This document shows positions 10,549 to 19,530 of a stretch of DNA of 29,234 nucleotides, in pieces. Location: positions 1 to 29,234 of the forward strand of contig JAUCBJ010006663.1 of the NCBI GenBank assembly GCA_032718475.1, given 5' to 3'. The DNA is from Nemertoderma westbladi (taxonomy: Eukaryota > Xenacoelomorpha > Nemertodermatida > Nemertodermatidae). The notes beneath the pieces were generated by a model. That model did no database searches and had not been told where the DNA came from. It saw nothing but the letters and a program-made list of their open reading frames with translations. Position 1 is the stretch's first letter; every line of letters starts with the position of its first letter. Position numbers and translations under genes: made by a program.

Positions 10549-10620
10549 TACCTAAGCACACCTAGTTAACCGCACCCACCTAAGCATGTGTACTTAACCG
10601 CACCCACCCACGCGCGCCCA
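10549..10620. repeat. Minisatellite array, block 4 (end)
   Basis: Two last units (CCTAAGCACACCTAGTTAAC, then CCTAAGCATGTGTACTTAAC plus CCGCACCCACCC) continue the array after the Tc1/mariner-like element. Confidence 0.88.
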
Positions 10621-10720
10621 GTTAAGAGTTCGGATTTTAATATAATCCATGCCACACCAGCAGATAAATCGGTAAACCTATCAGACCAGTCAATATCTCG
10701 TAATGAATCACGCCAACTAC

Positions 10721-10961
10721 TGATATATACTGTACTGTACTGCGTTATACTGTACATATATTACTTTGGTGTATCCCAACTACAGAACTAAATAGCACTA
10801 GCAGTGCATACTGCTGTACCGCATATGTACACACTCACGGTACATTAGTACCGGTAGACTGATATATACTTGTACAGCCTACGTAACAATTAACGAGCTT
10901 CATCAGACCAATATATTAGTATTGCATATTATGTTCAATTCATACCGATGAACTCATGACA
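10721..10961 (+). repeat. 5' LTR
   Basis: Begins TGATATATACTGTACTG and ends GAACTCATGACA. I found no base difference from the 3' LTR over 241 bp. No AATAAA is present, so the poly(A) signal is non-standard or absent. TATATAC words at 10724 and 10862 could serve as TATA-like elements, which is speculative. Confidence 0.93.
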
Positions 10962-10971
10962 TGGCGCAGTG
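10962..10971 (+). other. Primer-binding site (tRNA-Ser-like)
   Basis: TGGCGCAGTG follows directly after the 5' LTR. TGG pairs with the tRNA CCA tail. The first nine bases match, as I recall, the tRNA-Ser site used by Drosophila 297 and 17.6; the match then ends. The primer assignment is therefore tentative, but position and TGG start are standard. Confidence 0.7.
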
Positions 10972-11044
10972 TTACGGTCGAATCTCGGCGGGAGCCTAAT
11001 TTATTCAGTAAAAACAAAATAAAACTGTAAAACAAAACAAAAAC

Positions 11045-12364
11045 ATGAATAGCGACGAGGAAGATTCACTAAACTTAACAGAAGACGACGTTGCGAACCT
11101 ACACCGCACCGACCTTCTCAAACATTGTTACGCCCTTCGAGTCCAGTGCGATTCGAAAACCGGTATGGAAGTTCTTCGCCGTCGTCTACATCGTGCGCTC
11201 TTCGCGGAACCCGAAACAGCGCCCCCTCTAACACCAACGCCGGCCCTCGATTTAGGCGAGGTTTTACGCCAGTTGGATCTACAACGCCAACAGGAACGCG
11301 AACACGACCGGGAGGAACAACGCCAAGAACGGGCGTTCCAACAGCAACAATTTCTCCAGTTGTTGCAACAGCCTGACGCAGCTACAGCGCCACCCCTACC
11401 TCGGCACGGTGGAGAACCACATACAGGCGAACATAATAGTGGAAATTCCGCAAAACTCACAGTACGCCCACCCCAACCCCTGGAACTAAACTTATCTTAT
11501 AAACAGTTTAAACATTGGGAAGTTACGTGGCACAACTACACTAGGGTTGTAAAACTCGATGAGAAAACTCGGGATCTCCAGGTTGCCACCCTCTTTAGCT
11601 ACTGTAACGCAGATTTCTTAACACATTTAAACTACAGACTCCATATTTCCCAAGACACCGAACTCACTATGGAGGACATAATATTTCGCATACGTGAACA
11701 CCTTCGCGCAGAACAAAACGTGGCGGTTGATCGCTATGAACTCGTCCGCCAGAAACAGGACAAGGGACAAACTTTCGACGATTTCTATATTAAACTGTCA
11801 GAAATGGCAGACGATGCGCAGGTCGAAAGGATGACGAAGGACGACTGGCTAACGACACTAGTCGTATGCGGAATTCGCGATGAGGAAACACGCGAGGAAC
11901 TTTTCGGTAAACGACCGACCTATAATCTAGAACAAACTCTAGATTTCTGCAGAAATCGCGAACTCGCCGCTAAGGAAACCCAACGCCTTAAACACCGCAT
12001 CGGCACCATACAACAACCCGGTCGCGCTGGCCCAGATCGACCAGGGCGTCCCAAAAACCAGTCGCAGAGCCAATATAAACGGGGTAAAAGTGGCGGCCGA
12101 TCGCAGTCGTACGGTCGCGACACCGCTTCCGTTGTACGGAGAACGAAGGAAGCGGGTGAATGTATACACTGTGGCGGCTCATGGCCGCATTCGAACGACA
12201 AACCCTGCACGGCGGCTGGAAAAATCTGCAAAAACTGTGGGAAAAAAGGCCATTTCGCATCAAAGTGCCTTTTTAAGAAATATACAAAAATGGCTCAAAC
12301 TTCCGGAGAGCAATTTCAATCGCCGATATACACGAATACATGGATGCACGCCGGAGACCCTTAA
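11045..12364 (+). CDS. gag: Gag polyprotein of the Gypsy-type element
   Basis: A 439-residue structural polyprotein that would assemble the virus-like particle and bind the RNA genome. Residues 20-50 resemble a small SAP-like helical segment. Residues 71-110 are very rich in Gln, Glu and Arg and probably form a coiled coil. Residues 145-310 are the likely capsid region, with LSYKQFKHWEVTW and TFDDFYIKLSEMAD motifs typical of Gypsy gag. Residues 320-370 are basic. Two zinc knuckles follow: a variant C373-X2-C-X5-H-X5-C388 and a standard C395-X2-C-X4-H-X4-C408. The start is the first ATG after the PBS and leader. The stop at 12362-12364 overlaps the pol frame. The frame is intact, consistent with a young element. 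Confidence 0.93.
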   Translation: MNSDEEDSLNLTEDDVANLHRTDLLKHCYALRVQCDSKTGMEVLRRRLHRALFAEPETAPPLTPTPALDLGEVLRQLDLQRQQEREHDREEQRQERAFQQQQFLQLLQQPDAATAPPLPRHGGEPHTGEHNSGNSAKLTVRPPQPLELNLSYKQFKHWEVTWHNYTRVVKLDEKTRDLQVATLFSYCNADFLTHLNYRLHISQDTELTMEDIIFRIREHLRAEQNVAVDRYELVRQKQDKGQTFDDFYIKLSEMADDAQVERMTKDDWLTTLVVCGIRDEETREELFGKRPTYNLEQTLDFCRNRELAAKETQRLKHRIGTIQQPGRAGPDRPGRPKNQSQSQYKRGKSGGRSQSYGRDTASVVRRTKEAGECIHCGGSWPHSNDKPCTAAGKICKNCGKKGHFASKCLFKKYTKMAQTSGEQFQSPIYTNTWMHAGDP

Positions 12365-15042
12365 TCAGCATCATTTTCCGGGAATCTGGGGAATACCTCG
12401 ATAACCGGAGCTGCGTGGCCGACACCGGAGCGCAGGTTACAGCAGCGAGCAGTAAATTCGTGGGGGACTGGGGAATACGTAACAAACTGGTAGCGCCAGA
12501 TTGTCCTCTAGAAACTGCAAATAAAACTCCTATACAGTGCGAGGGACGCGCACTCATAGAACTCTCTATTAAAGGTAAATGCCATAAGGAGTGGGTATAC
12601 TTCTGCCCAGAAATAAAACCATACGATATTTATATCTCACTCCTTGCCTGTAAAGGACTGGGAATCGTTCACTCTGAATTCCCCACTCCGTTACATTGTG
12701 TAGAGAAACCTACACATACCACAACAAAGGACCGACACATTGGCATCCACGCAGTGGAGGAACACAGCGAAATAAACTCCCCTCACGTTCCCAAATTCAC
12801 AAACAAACACACCACAAACAGTCCAATGTCTGAATCCTCCATTTATAACCAACAAAAGGCACAACTTCTGGAGGAATATTCAGATGTGTTCGGTTCCGGC
12901 GGACAATTACCGACAATGTCCGGGCCACCAATGGAAATCAAACTGGTGGACAATGCCATGCCATTCCGGATAAACGCAGCTCATTCGATCCCTCTACCTG
13001 TCAGGGACAAAGCGAAAACTGAACTCGAGGACATGCTCGAAAAGGGCATTATCGAACGCATTGGTGACCGCCCTGTGGAGTGGTGCCACCCAATCGTGGT
13101 GTGCAGGAAACCAAATCGTCCGGGAGAGGTAAGAATTACCGTCGATTTAACACACCTGAACAAACAGGTGCAACGTACTGTACATAATTCCAGAACACCG
13201 CAGGATATCGTTGCAGATCGTACTGCCAGGGCCAATTTATTTACAACTCTAGACGCTCGTTCCGGATATTGGCTGGTTGAGTTGAAGGAGGACTCACGCG
13301 ACTTTACAGCGTTCTTAACTCCCTGGGGACGGTTTCGCTTCTGCCGAGCCCCAATGGGATTTATAAGCGCCGGCGACTCGTACAATTATCGCGGAGATCT
13401 AGTGCTAGATGGCATGTCACAAGTCCACAAATGCGTGGACGACATACTGGTTGAGGACGGCAACTTCCAAGACCACATAACGCGTGTCCGTGCTGTCCTA
13501 GATCGCTGTCGCGGCGCAGGTATAACTTTACATCCTGGAAAATTTCACTTTGCTCAACCCAAAGTCAAATTCGCAGGTTTCATAATATCCGCTGACGGAA
13601 CAGAAGCGGATCCCGATAAACTGAAAGCGATTTGCGCTTTCCCATCACCTACAAACATCACGGACTTACGAAGTTTCGTGGGACTCGTGAATCAGTTGGG
13701 ATGCTTTTCGAGTGATCTCTCAACTGCAGCAACTCCATTACACGCAACTCGCAACAATTTCCTATGGACTGCGAACCACGAGGAAGCATTCAACCACGTG
13801 AAACAATTACTTATCGAACCGCCGATCCTAGCTCCATTCAATTTACATGCTCAGACTAAACTAGAAACCGACGCCAGTCGCTTACATGGTCTTGGTTTCG
13901 ACCTTTTACAACTTCACGGCACTGATTGGAAACTGGTCGCCTGTGGAAGTCGATTTCTGAGTGATCCAGAAACTCGTTATTCCACGATCGAGTTGGAGTG
14001 TATCGCTATTAAATACGGTATGAACAAATGCCGCATTTATCTAGCCGGGTTGAAAACATTTACAGTCGTAACCGACCACCGGCCATTGTTGACCATATTT
14101 AACCAATACACTGCCGACCAGATCGAGAACACAAAAATACAAAAGATCAAATCTGATCTTCAATCCCAGTACCAATTCCGTGTCGAGTGGCAAAAAGGTA
14201 AAACACATCGAATCGCCGATTGCCTCAGCCGCTCACCCATCGACGACCCGGATGAACCCGATCCAGATGATCCCTCACACTCCGTGAACATTGTAAATTC
14301 CTTATCCATTGACGGTAAGAACGGAGACTCAGCTGGAGATCCACTGGTTAACGAATTCCAGGCTGCGGCGAATAACGATAAAGGGTACAACGAGCTCATT
14401 CGAGAAATACAGGAGGGCTTCCAGAACAAACACCTAGCATCACCCTACATACACAACTTCCATTCTATTTTCAACGAACTGTCAATATATAATGGACTCG
14501 TACTATACAACAATCGGATTGTCATCCCACCTAACTGTAAACAAAATATTTTGGCACGACTTCACTCCTCCCACCAAGGGATTACACGTACTAAACAGCG
14601 TGCACGAAAACTTGTTTATTGGCCAGGTATGGGAGCAGATATCGAACGCACCATTAAACAATGCAACCGTTGCCAGGAACTCCTTCCCAGTCTTCCAAAG
14701 GAGACACTGATGGCGGACGACCTCCCAAGCAGACCCTTCGAGTCTGTCTCATCCGATCTTTTCTACCTCGGGGGAAAACATTTCCTTATATACACTGACC
14801 GCCTATCCGGTTACCCCCTTGTTCATGAATGGCGAGATGACCCCACATCCCAACAGGTCGCCTATGTAATCCGCAAATATTTTGTGGACCTCGGAGTTCC
14901 CAACGTGTTCCGAGCGGATGGAGGTCCCCAGTTTGCTTCACATTCATTCGGAGCATTCCTTAAATGGTGGGGTGTACGTTTAGTTACGAGCACTCCACAC
15001 TACCCACAAAGCAATGGCCATGCGGAGGCCAGCGTTAAATAA
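12340..15042 (+). CDS. pol: Pol polyprotein, protease to integrase core, ended by an in-frame stop
   Basis: A 900-residue frame in the -1 frame relative to gag; it is open from 12277, and 12340 is the first ATG. Visible parts: aspartic protease DTG at residues 28-30; reverse transcriptase about 205-460 with D305 and the catalytic CVDD at 365-368 (Cys where Tyr or Phe is usual); RNase H with D511, E551 and D579; integrase zinc finger H742, H745, C775, C778; and DD35E core D806, D860, E896. The frame ends TAA at 15040-15042, four residues after E896. The same frame then stays open to 15654. Translation probably needs a -1 shift in the 12277-12364 overlap or re-initiation at 12340, since no textbook slippery heptamer is obvious. 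All catalytic residues are present. Confidence 0.93.
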   Translation: MDARRRPLISIIFRESGEYLDNRSCVADTGAQVTAASSKFVGDWGIRNKLVAPDCPLETANKTPIQCEGRALIELSIKGKCHKEWVYFCPEIKPYDIYISLLACKGLGIVHSEFPTPLHCVEKPTHTTTKDRHIGIHAVEEHSEINSPHVPKFTNKHTTNSPMSESSIYNQQKAQLLEEYSDVFGSGGQLPTMSGPPMEIKLVDNAMPFRINAAHSIPLPVRDKAKTELEDMLEKGIIERIGDRPVEWCHPIVVCRKPNRPGEVRITVDLTHLNKQVQRTVHNSRTPQDIVADRTARANLFTTLDARSGYWLVELKEDSRDFTAFLTPWGRFRFCRAPMGFISAGDSYNYRGDLVLDGMSQVHKCVDDILVEDGNFQDHITRVRAVLDRCRGAGITLHPGKFHFAQPKVKFAGFIISADGTEADPDKLKAICAFPSPTNITDLRSFVGLVNQLGCFSSDLSTAATPLHATRNNFLWTANHEEAFNHVKQLLIEPPILAPFNLHAQTKLETDASRLHGLGFDLLQLHGTDWKLVACGSRFLSDPETRYSTIELECIAIKYGMNKCRIYLAGLKTFTVVTDHRPLLTIFNQYTADQIENTKIQKIKSDLQSQYQFRVEWQKGKTHRIADCLSRSPIDDPDEPDPDDPSHSVNIVNSLSIDGKNGDSAGDPLVNEFQAAANNDKGYNELIREIQEGFQNKHLASPYIHNFHSIFNELSIYNGLVLYNNRIVIPPNCKQNILARLHSSHQGITRTKQRARKLVYWPGMGADIERTIKQCNRCQELLPSLPKETLMADDLPSRPFESVSSDLFYLGGKHFLIYTDRLSGYPLVHEWRDDPTSQQVAYVIRKYFVDLGVPNVFRADGGPQFASHSFGAFLKWWGVRLVTSTPHYPQSNGHAEASVK

Positions 15043-15654
15043 ATCAAATATCTGCTCCGCAAAATGCCTCATTGCAACATACACTCAGAAGAATTCGAGG
15101 AAGGGCTCCTCGAGCTTCGTAATACTCCATGTCCCGATGGCCGGTCGCCTAACGAAGTCGTTTTCGGCCGACTATTGCGATCAAGAATCCCAGCCCATCA
15201 TACAGCTTATGCGCAGAACTGGCAAGACATTGCGGATGCAGTAGATAAACGGATAGCTGATCTACGTCAAAAATCAACAAACATTTACAACCGCTCCGCC
15301 CACAACCTACCCCCATTCAAAGTTGGAACCGATGTGTATATTCAGGACCCGCGATCAAAACGTTGGTCACACACAGGTACTATTGTGAGCGTGGGAGAAA
15401 AACGTGACTACCGTGTCAAGTTAGCATCCGGCAGAACGTGGTGGAGGAACCGTCGTTTCCTTCGACAAGTTTATAAAGTTGAGGAACCAATGAACCAATC
15501 AAACGATACACCGATGGACGAAACTAGCGGTGACGAATCGAAAGTAAATAAAACTGAAAGTATTTCTGTCCCCCGACGTAGTACACGAAAACGTAAAACT
15601 ATTATTCGTTGGGGTATAAACAATATTCATTATTATAATCAAGCAGACTATTAA
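15043..15654 (+). pseudogene. pol: Integrase C-terminal part of pol, cut off by the stop
   Basis: This is in the same frame as the preceding pol section and directly follows its stop; its first ATG is at 15064. It encodes the rest of the integrase: a helical segment (LLELRNTPCPDGRSPNEVVFG), a KVGTDVYIQDP stretch, and a small beta-rich domain (TGTIVSVGEKRDYRVKLASG, then RNRRFLRQV) like the C-terminal DNA-binding domain of Gypsy integrases. The tail is charged and ends near 15654. No chromodomain is visible. Apart from the one stop at its boundary it shows no lesion, so the break is a single recent event, a readthrough codon, or an assembly error. Confidence 0.88.
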
Positions 15655-15692
15655 CTGCGATCTAAACTGGCATGTAAACCAGTATAGATCGT

Positions 15693-15706
15693 GGGGGAAA
15701 AGGAGA
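15693..15706 (+). other. Polypurine tract
   Basis: GGGGGAAAAGGAGA lies immediately upstream of the 3' LTR, the expected place for the plus-strand primer. Confidence 0.9.
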
Positions 15707-15947
15707 TGATATATACTGTACTGTACTGCGTTATACTGTACATATATTACTTTGGTGTATCCCAACTACAGAACTAAATAGCACTAGCAGTGCATACTGC
15801 TGTACCGCATATGTACACACTCACGGTACATTAGTACCGGTAGACTGATATATACTTGTACAGCCTACGTAACAATTAACGAGCTTCATCAGACCAATAT
15901 ATTAGTATTGCATATTATGTTCAATTCATACCGATGAACTCATGACA
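15707..15947 (+). repeat. 3' LTR
   Basis: A 241-bp copy of the 5' LTR with the same TG...CA ends, followed at once by the ACTAC duplication at 15948-15952. Confidence 0.93.
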
Positions 15948-15952
15948 ACTAC

Positions 15953-16323
15953 TGTATTGTAATCGGCAGTATCATACTTAAGGAGAGTTAAAGGGTTCAG
16001 ATACACACATTATATTAAGTTTACAAAACTGAAAACTGAATCTGCGTCATGTGATTTATATAAATAAATCAAGTTTAGAATCTGCACCATTATTCGAAAA
16101 CCTAGTAAATTCATAGACATGATATACGGTGTAAATGTCGGTCTAATGCACACTCAAAGGGTCTCGCAAGCAGCAAGTGGTTTGAGAACAAGTTGTTTCC
16201 AATCTATATAAGGAAAATTAAAATCACCCAGTAAAAATTATTAATTACCCGTATTGCTGGTAAAAAATGATTAACTACATAAAATATTTATTTATAAAAC
16301 GAACTTTAAAATACATAAAATAT
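15953..16323. other. No gene recognised
   Basis: A/T-rich sequence downstream of the retrotransposon. No open frame or repeat that I can identify. Confidence 0.4.
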
Positions 16324-16375
16324 AGTGCCCATTAGGGCGGGTCAAAAAATTTTTTTGACCCGCCCCAGTGCCCAT
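16324..16375. repeat. Micro-foldback: 34-bp palindrome between 9-bp direct repeats
   Basis: AGTGCCCAT occurs at 16324-16332 and 16367-16375. Between them a near-perfect hairpin pairs GGGCGGGTCAAAAAA (16335-16349) with TTTTTTTGACCCGCCC (16350-16365). It looks like two element tips joined back to back with a target duplication. Confidence 0.75.
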
Positions 16376-16596
16376 GCCCATAAAACTCAAGTAAAACAGT
16401 AAAACGGAAAATTTAACTGCAGTCTACACCCGAATGTGGGCATTCCCTTAAGTGGGCACCAACTTTTTAAAACTACTGCAATTTTTTAACTAGGCCTACA
16501 GCACAATCCTTGAAATTGTATTGAATAGTTCACTAAATACGTTTTTTACTAAATCTGTTGACTAGTCAGTAGTCACTAGTTAATATTTATTAAAAG

Positions 16597-16850
16597 TTGA
16601 TATTATTAAATAGTAGGCCTACCACGAAATCGTCGCCTGTAAGTTCGAGCGACGATTTACATGGTAATAATGGCTACAGTAACCCTGAGCTCCCGTATAA
16701 ACTTGGGGAATCAGTGCTATCGGTGTCGAGCTGGGAGAAAGACTTACGGGTGACCTTCCAAAACACCCTTACTTTCGGAAAACACATACAGTAGTTACCG
16801 TAAGCTAAGTACAATAAGCTTATGCTTCCTTTACCTTGATATTAAACATT
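16597..16850 (+). pseudogene. CR1-like LINE fragment (C-terminal RT region)
   Basis: The plus strand encodes NPELPYKLGESVLSVSSWEK then DLRVTFQNTLTFGKHIQ, the segment following the RT catalytic core in CR1-like elements (YKLG...KDLGV...F..HI). Weak continuation (KYNKLMLPL) runs past a stop to about 16850. It is related in type to the LINE at 2930-4330 but lies on the other strand and covers a more C-terminal piece. Short and broken. Confidence 0.75.
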
Positions 16851-17291
16851 AAACATAATCGGCTCTACTAATTTTACATATATCAATAAGGCCAATATAT
16901 GCACGAAATTAAATTAAATTAAATTAATAAAGTTGTACTTTTAAATCTGGTGATCTACAGGCTGACTCGCTGACTAGCAGACTGGTACTATAATACTGCT
17001 CTACTGTAGGCCTAACTGCCTAATACGACCTGCCACTGCCATGTAGCAGTGCGGTGCAGTCAGGCAGTACCGGTAGTCCACTAAATGTATTCCGAATGTC
17101 TGGACTTTCTGATTTTGTTTTTCTGTTTTTACTTGTTGTAAACCAGTACCGGTACGGTACCGGTAGTTTTATTAGATATTACCGGTAGCCTACTGTCAGA
17201 CTGTATTACACAGTTGCAGTACAGTATTAAACCTAACAATGCAGCAATGATGCAATCAGCGGATCAGTGCTGCAGTGCGGTGTGGGTGACA
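16851..17291. other. Non-coding; CCGGTA-rich palindromes
   Basis: No gene seen. It holds a short (TTAAA)n tract near 16908-16930 and overlapping CCGGTAC palindromes around 17143-17168 (ACCGGTACGGTACCGGT). A similar GTACCGGTACGGTACC string recurs near 21601. Confidence 0.5.
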
Positions 17292-17466
17292 GACCGAACG
17301 TAATCAGCTGATCAGGATCGAATGTAACATAGTTTTTACGAATCGAACATAACCTCAATTATGTTATGTACAATAATTACACTAATTACAATAATACCAA
17401 TACTAATACCAATAAGTACACTAATTATGTTACATTATGTTACCTATAATTATCTGATAACTGGAT

Positions 17467-18088
17467 TATGTTACATTCGATCTACAAATTCCTATGCCTG
17501 AATGTAGGCCTAACATATATTTATTTAAGTTATAGTTTAGTTCATATGCGTACCTCTGGCTGTCTGGTACTTTCGTATTGCAAAAATAAGACTATAAGTA
17601 TGAAATACACTATGTTATTGAGATATTGTTTATTGTTTTGGTTAGAAAAGCCCACCACTGTAACCTGCTCCTTTCCGTTAATTAAGTAATGGAGATTAGT
17701 TTATTGTTTTGGTTAGAAAACACCACCACTGTAACCTGCTTCTTTTGCCAGAGGTACGCATATGAACGATAACCTTTATTTCAGTATTTATGTTGTGTTT
17801 TGATTTCAGGAGTTAACCGATGAAATGCTTCCTTTATTTACAGGAAGAAACAGTTTGGTGACTGGGTGAGTACAAAACTGCAAAACAAAGACCCCAGGTG
17901 CCAGGACCCAAGAGTCAAGACACAATTAATTAAGTACCGGCTGACCGGTACCGGTAACCTGCATAATCTTGTAACATGTGTTAACTTTCGTTTATTGTTT
18001 TGGTTCTCCCAACACGCCTCTGTAACCTACTCCTTTAAATGACAATGTTACATTCGGGCTTAGTAATTTGTAGATCGAATGTAACATA
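17467..18088. mobile_element. Candidate TIR element, 24-bp perfect ends, with a nested foldback
   Basis: The 24-bp arm at 17467-17490 (starting TATGTTACATTCGATC) is exactly reverse-complemented at 18065-18088. Inside it a second perfect 21-bp inverted pair lies at 17540-17560 and 17747-17767 (GTTCATATGCGTACC...), enclosing two direct copies of a TTTATTGTTTTGGTTAGAAAA repeat unit, with a third copy at about 17990. No protein is encoded and no clear target duplication is visible at either level. Confidence 0.6.
17624..18034 (+). repeat. Dispersed GTTTTGGTT repeat, three copies
   Basis: TTTATTGTTTTGGTT followed by a spaced CACTGTAACCTGCT-like word occurs at about 17628-17675, 17699-17742 and, more diverged, 17990-18034. 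The same family occurs at 28309-28358 (+), and inverted at 9183-9225 and 25116-25170. Confidence 0.7.
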
Positions 18089-18839
18089 GCACAGAGAACG
18101 TGTACATTTACATATTGACAGGCGGCAATCCCCTGATACAGTACTGCAGTACGAAGCATGTGTTTGATATAAATATTAGATTTCTACTTCCATAACAATT
18201 CTCATTGATTCCGCAGGTCAATGTCAGAATGTTATAATTAAACAGTCAATTTGATATATTCTTCCATCTTCCGATTCCATACAGCCATAGGCGGCTTACA
18301 CACCAACTCCCACATCCCACCCTACTGCCCTATTTATCCCAATCCATCAATTTTTGTCACAGGTGGTCTGAGGATACTACCTACATTATACAAAATGAGT
18401 TTTCCATCCTGATACCTCTGTTTAACTGTTTAAATTGACAATGTTTATAATACAGTAATAATAATATTCCATAAGCTGATAAGCATCAAACAGTCTTGCA
18501 ATGTAATAAATCTGCCCAATAACTCATTGAACCGGAAGGACGCCCCTGGCTGACAACATAAATCAAAGCTAAAGTAAACACTATCTCTCCTTCATAGACT
18601 TATGTCTTCAATATACTACCCAGAGACAGTCAGTCCCCTGGCTGCCTGGTCCCCTATATGGAATACTGACAAAAAGCGCGCCACACGCGTTCTGGTTAAA
18701 CGAAAATCGCGCCACCCCTGATATCTAATGCGCGCCAAGCCAACAATTGACTATGAAATTTTGCAGTAATTGCTTAATTGTAATAATTTATCAGTTTATA
18801 ACTGTATAATGCTGTAGCCCTACAGTATTTTAACATTAA
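18089..18839. other. No gene recognised
   Basis: No coding frame. A GCGCGCCACACGCG / GCGCGCCAAGCC patch at 18676-18740 resembles units of the 42-bp tandem repeat at 19417-19530. Confidence 0.45.
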
Positions 18840-18841
18840 AA

Positions 18842-19275
18842 TGCGAGTGTAGCGAGCAAGGAAATTTTCCAATTATCTGATTATGTTAACATAAATACAG
18901 TCTGACAGTAATAGTCAGATAGTGCTGTAGTAGTAGTAGAAGTAGGTAAACGTCAACTGACTGTTTTTAAATGCAGATGTGATGAAGATGCGAGCGTAGC
19001 GAGCACGAAAATTTTAACATTTCAGCATTTAAAGTAGGCAAAGCGACTGTTTTCAAATGTCAAATGCATAAATGCAGATGTCATTAAATTGCGAGCTAGC
19101 GAGCACGGAAATTCTGCTGAATCATGCAGTCATGCAGGCTGTCATGGTTTTATTGGTTTGAAGAATCTGACAATTGAAAAACTTTTGAAACAAGTGCTCA
19201 ATCTGTCTGTTTCCATTTGTCCACAGCCAGACAGTGCTAAGAGTAGGTTTACAGTTTAAACGCGAGCGAAGCGAG
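18842..19275 (+). repeat. Four spaced GCGAGCGTAGCGAGC repeats
   Basis: Copies occur at about 18843 (GCGAGTGTAGCGAGCAAGG), 18990 (GCGAGCGTAGCGAGCACG), 19091 (GCGAGCTAGCGAGCACGG) and 19262 (GCGAGCGAAGCGAGCGGA), each followed by an A/T-rich AAATTTT-type stretch. The sequences between also share words (CTGTTTT-AAATG, AAATGCAGATGT), so this is a degenerate long-unit tandem repeat with one conserved GC-rich core. Confidence 0.75.
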
Positions 19276-19416
19276 CGGACATTTTTCAATCTTTTTAAAC
19301 CTATAGAATAATTTCAAATAGAGCTGTAGAGTGGGATGTGTTGCCAGTGCACTGCTCTGCTATGCTACCTCCTACTGTCCTAACCTAACCCTACATCCCC
19401 ATATTCGCGCCAGGAC

Positions 19417-19530
19417 CGCCAGGATCCTCAATGCGCGCCACACGCCCCTGTCACTACGCGCCAGGATCCTTAATCCGCGCCACACGCCCCTGTCACTACG
19501 CGCCAGGATCCTTAATCCGCGCCACACATG
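19417..19530 (+). repeat. 42-bp tandem repeat, about 2.7 units
   Basis: Units at about 19417, 19458 and 19500 consist of GCGCCAGGATCCTTAATCCG, CGCCACACGCCCC, then TGTCACTAC. The overlapping open frames encode a 14-residue repeat only because 42 is divisible by three. Confidence 0.85.

Larger units (their letters stand above)
10721..15947 (+). mobile_element. Complete Ty3/Gypsy-type LTR retrotransposon
   Basis: A 5,227-bp element with 241-bp LTRs at both ends (10721-10961, 15707-15947) that I read as identical. LTRs start TG and end CA. A 5-bp duplication ACTAC flanks it (10716-10720, 15948-15952). Internally, in order: PBS, gag, pol (protease, reverse transcriptase, RNase H, integrase), polypurine tract. 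RT before integrase is the Gypsy order. No envelope frame and no clear chromodomain are present. Short LTRs and CCHC knuckles suggest a Mag-like lineage, but this is from memory. Identical LTRs and perfect duplication imply recent insertion. Pol nevertheless has one in-frame stop at 15040-15042, so this copy may not be autonomous. Confidence 0.95.

Noticed and set aside
11128-12263. Minus-strand frames of about 76-110 codons within gag
   Set aside because: Antisense shadows of the intact gag frame with no recognisable motif.
16324-16375. Bacterial-type intrinsic terminator (GC stem plus T run)
   Set aside because: The T run is inside the hairpin arm and the DNA is eukaryotic; the flanking 9-bp repeats suggest an insertion.
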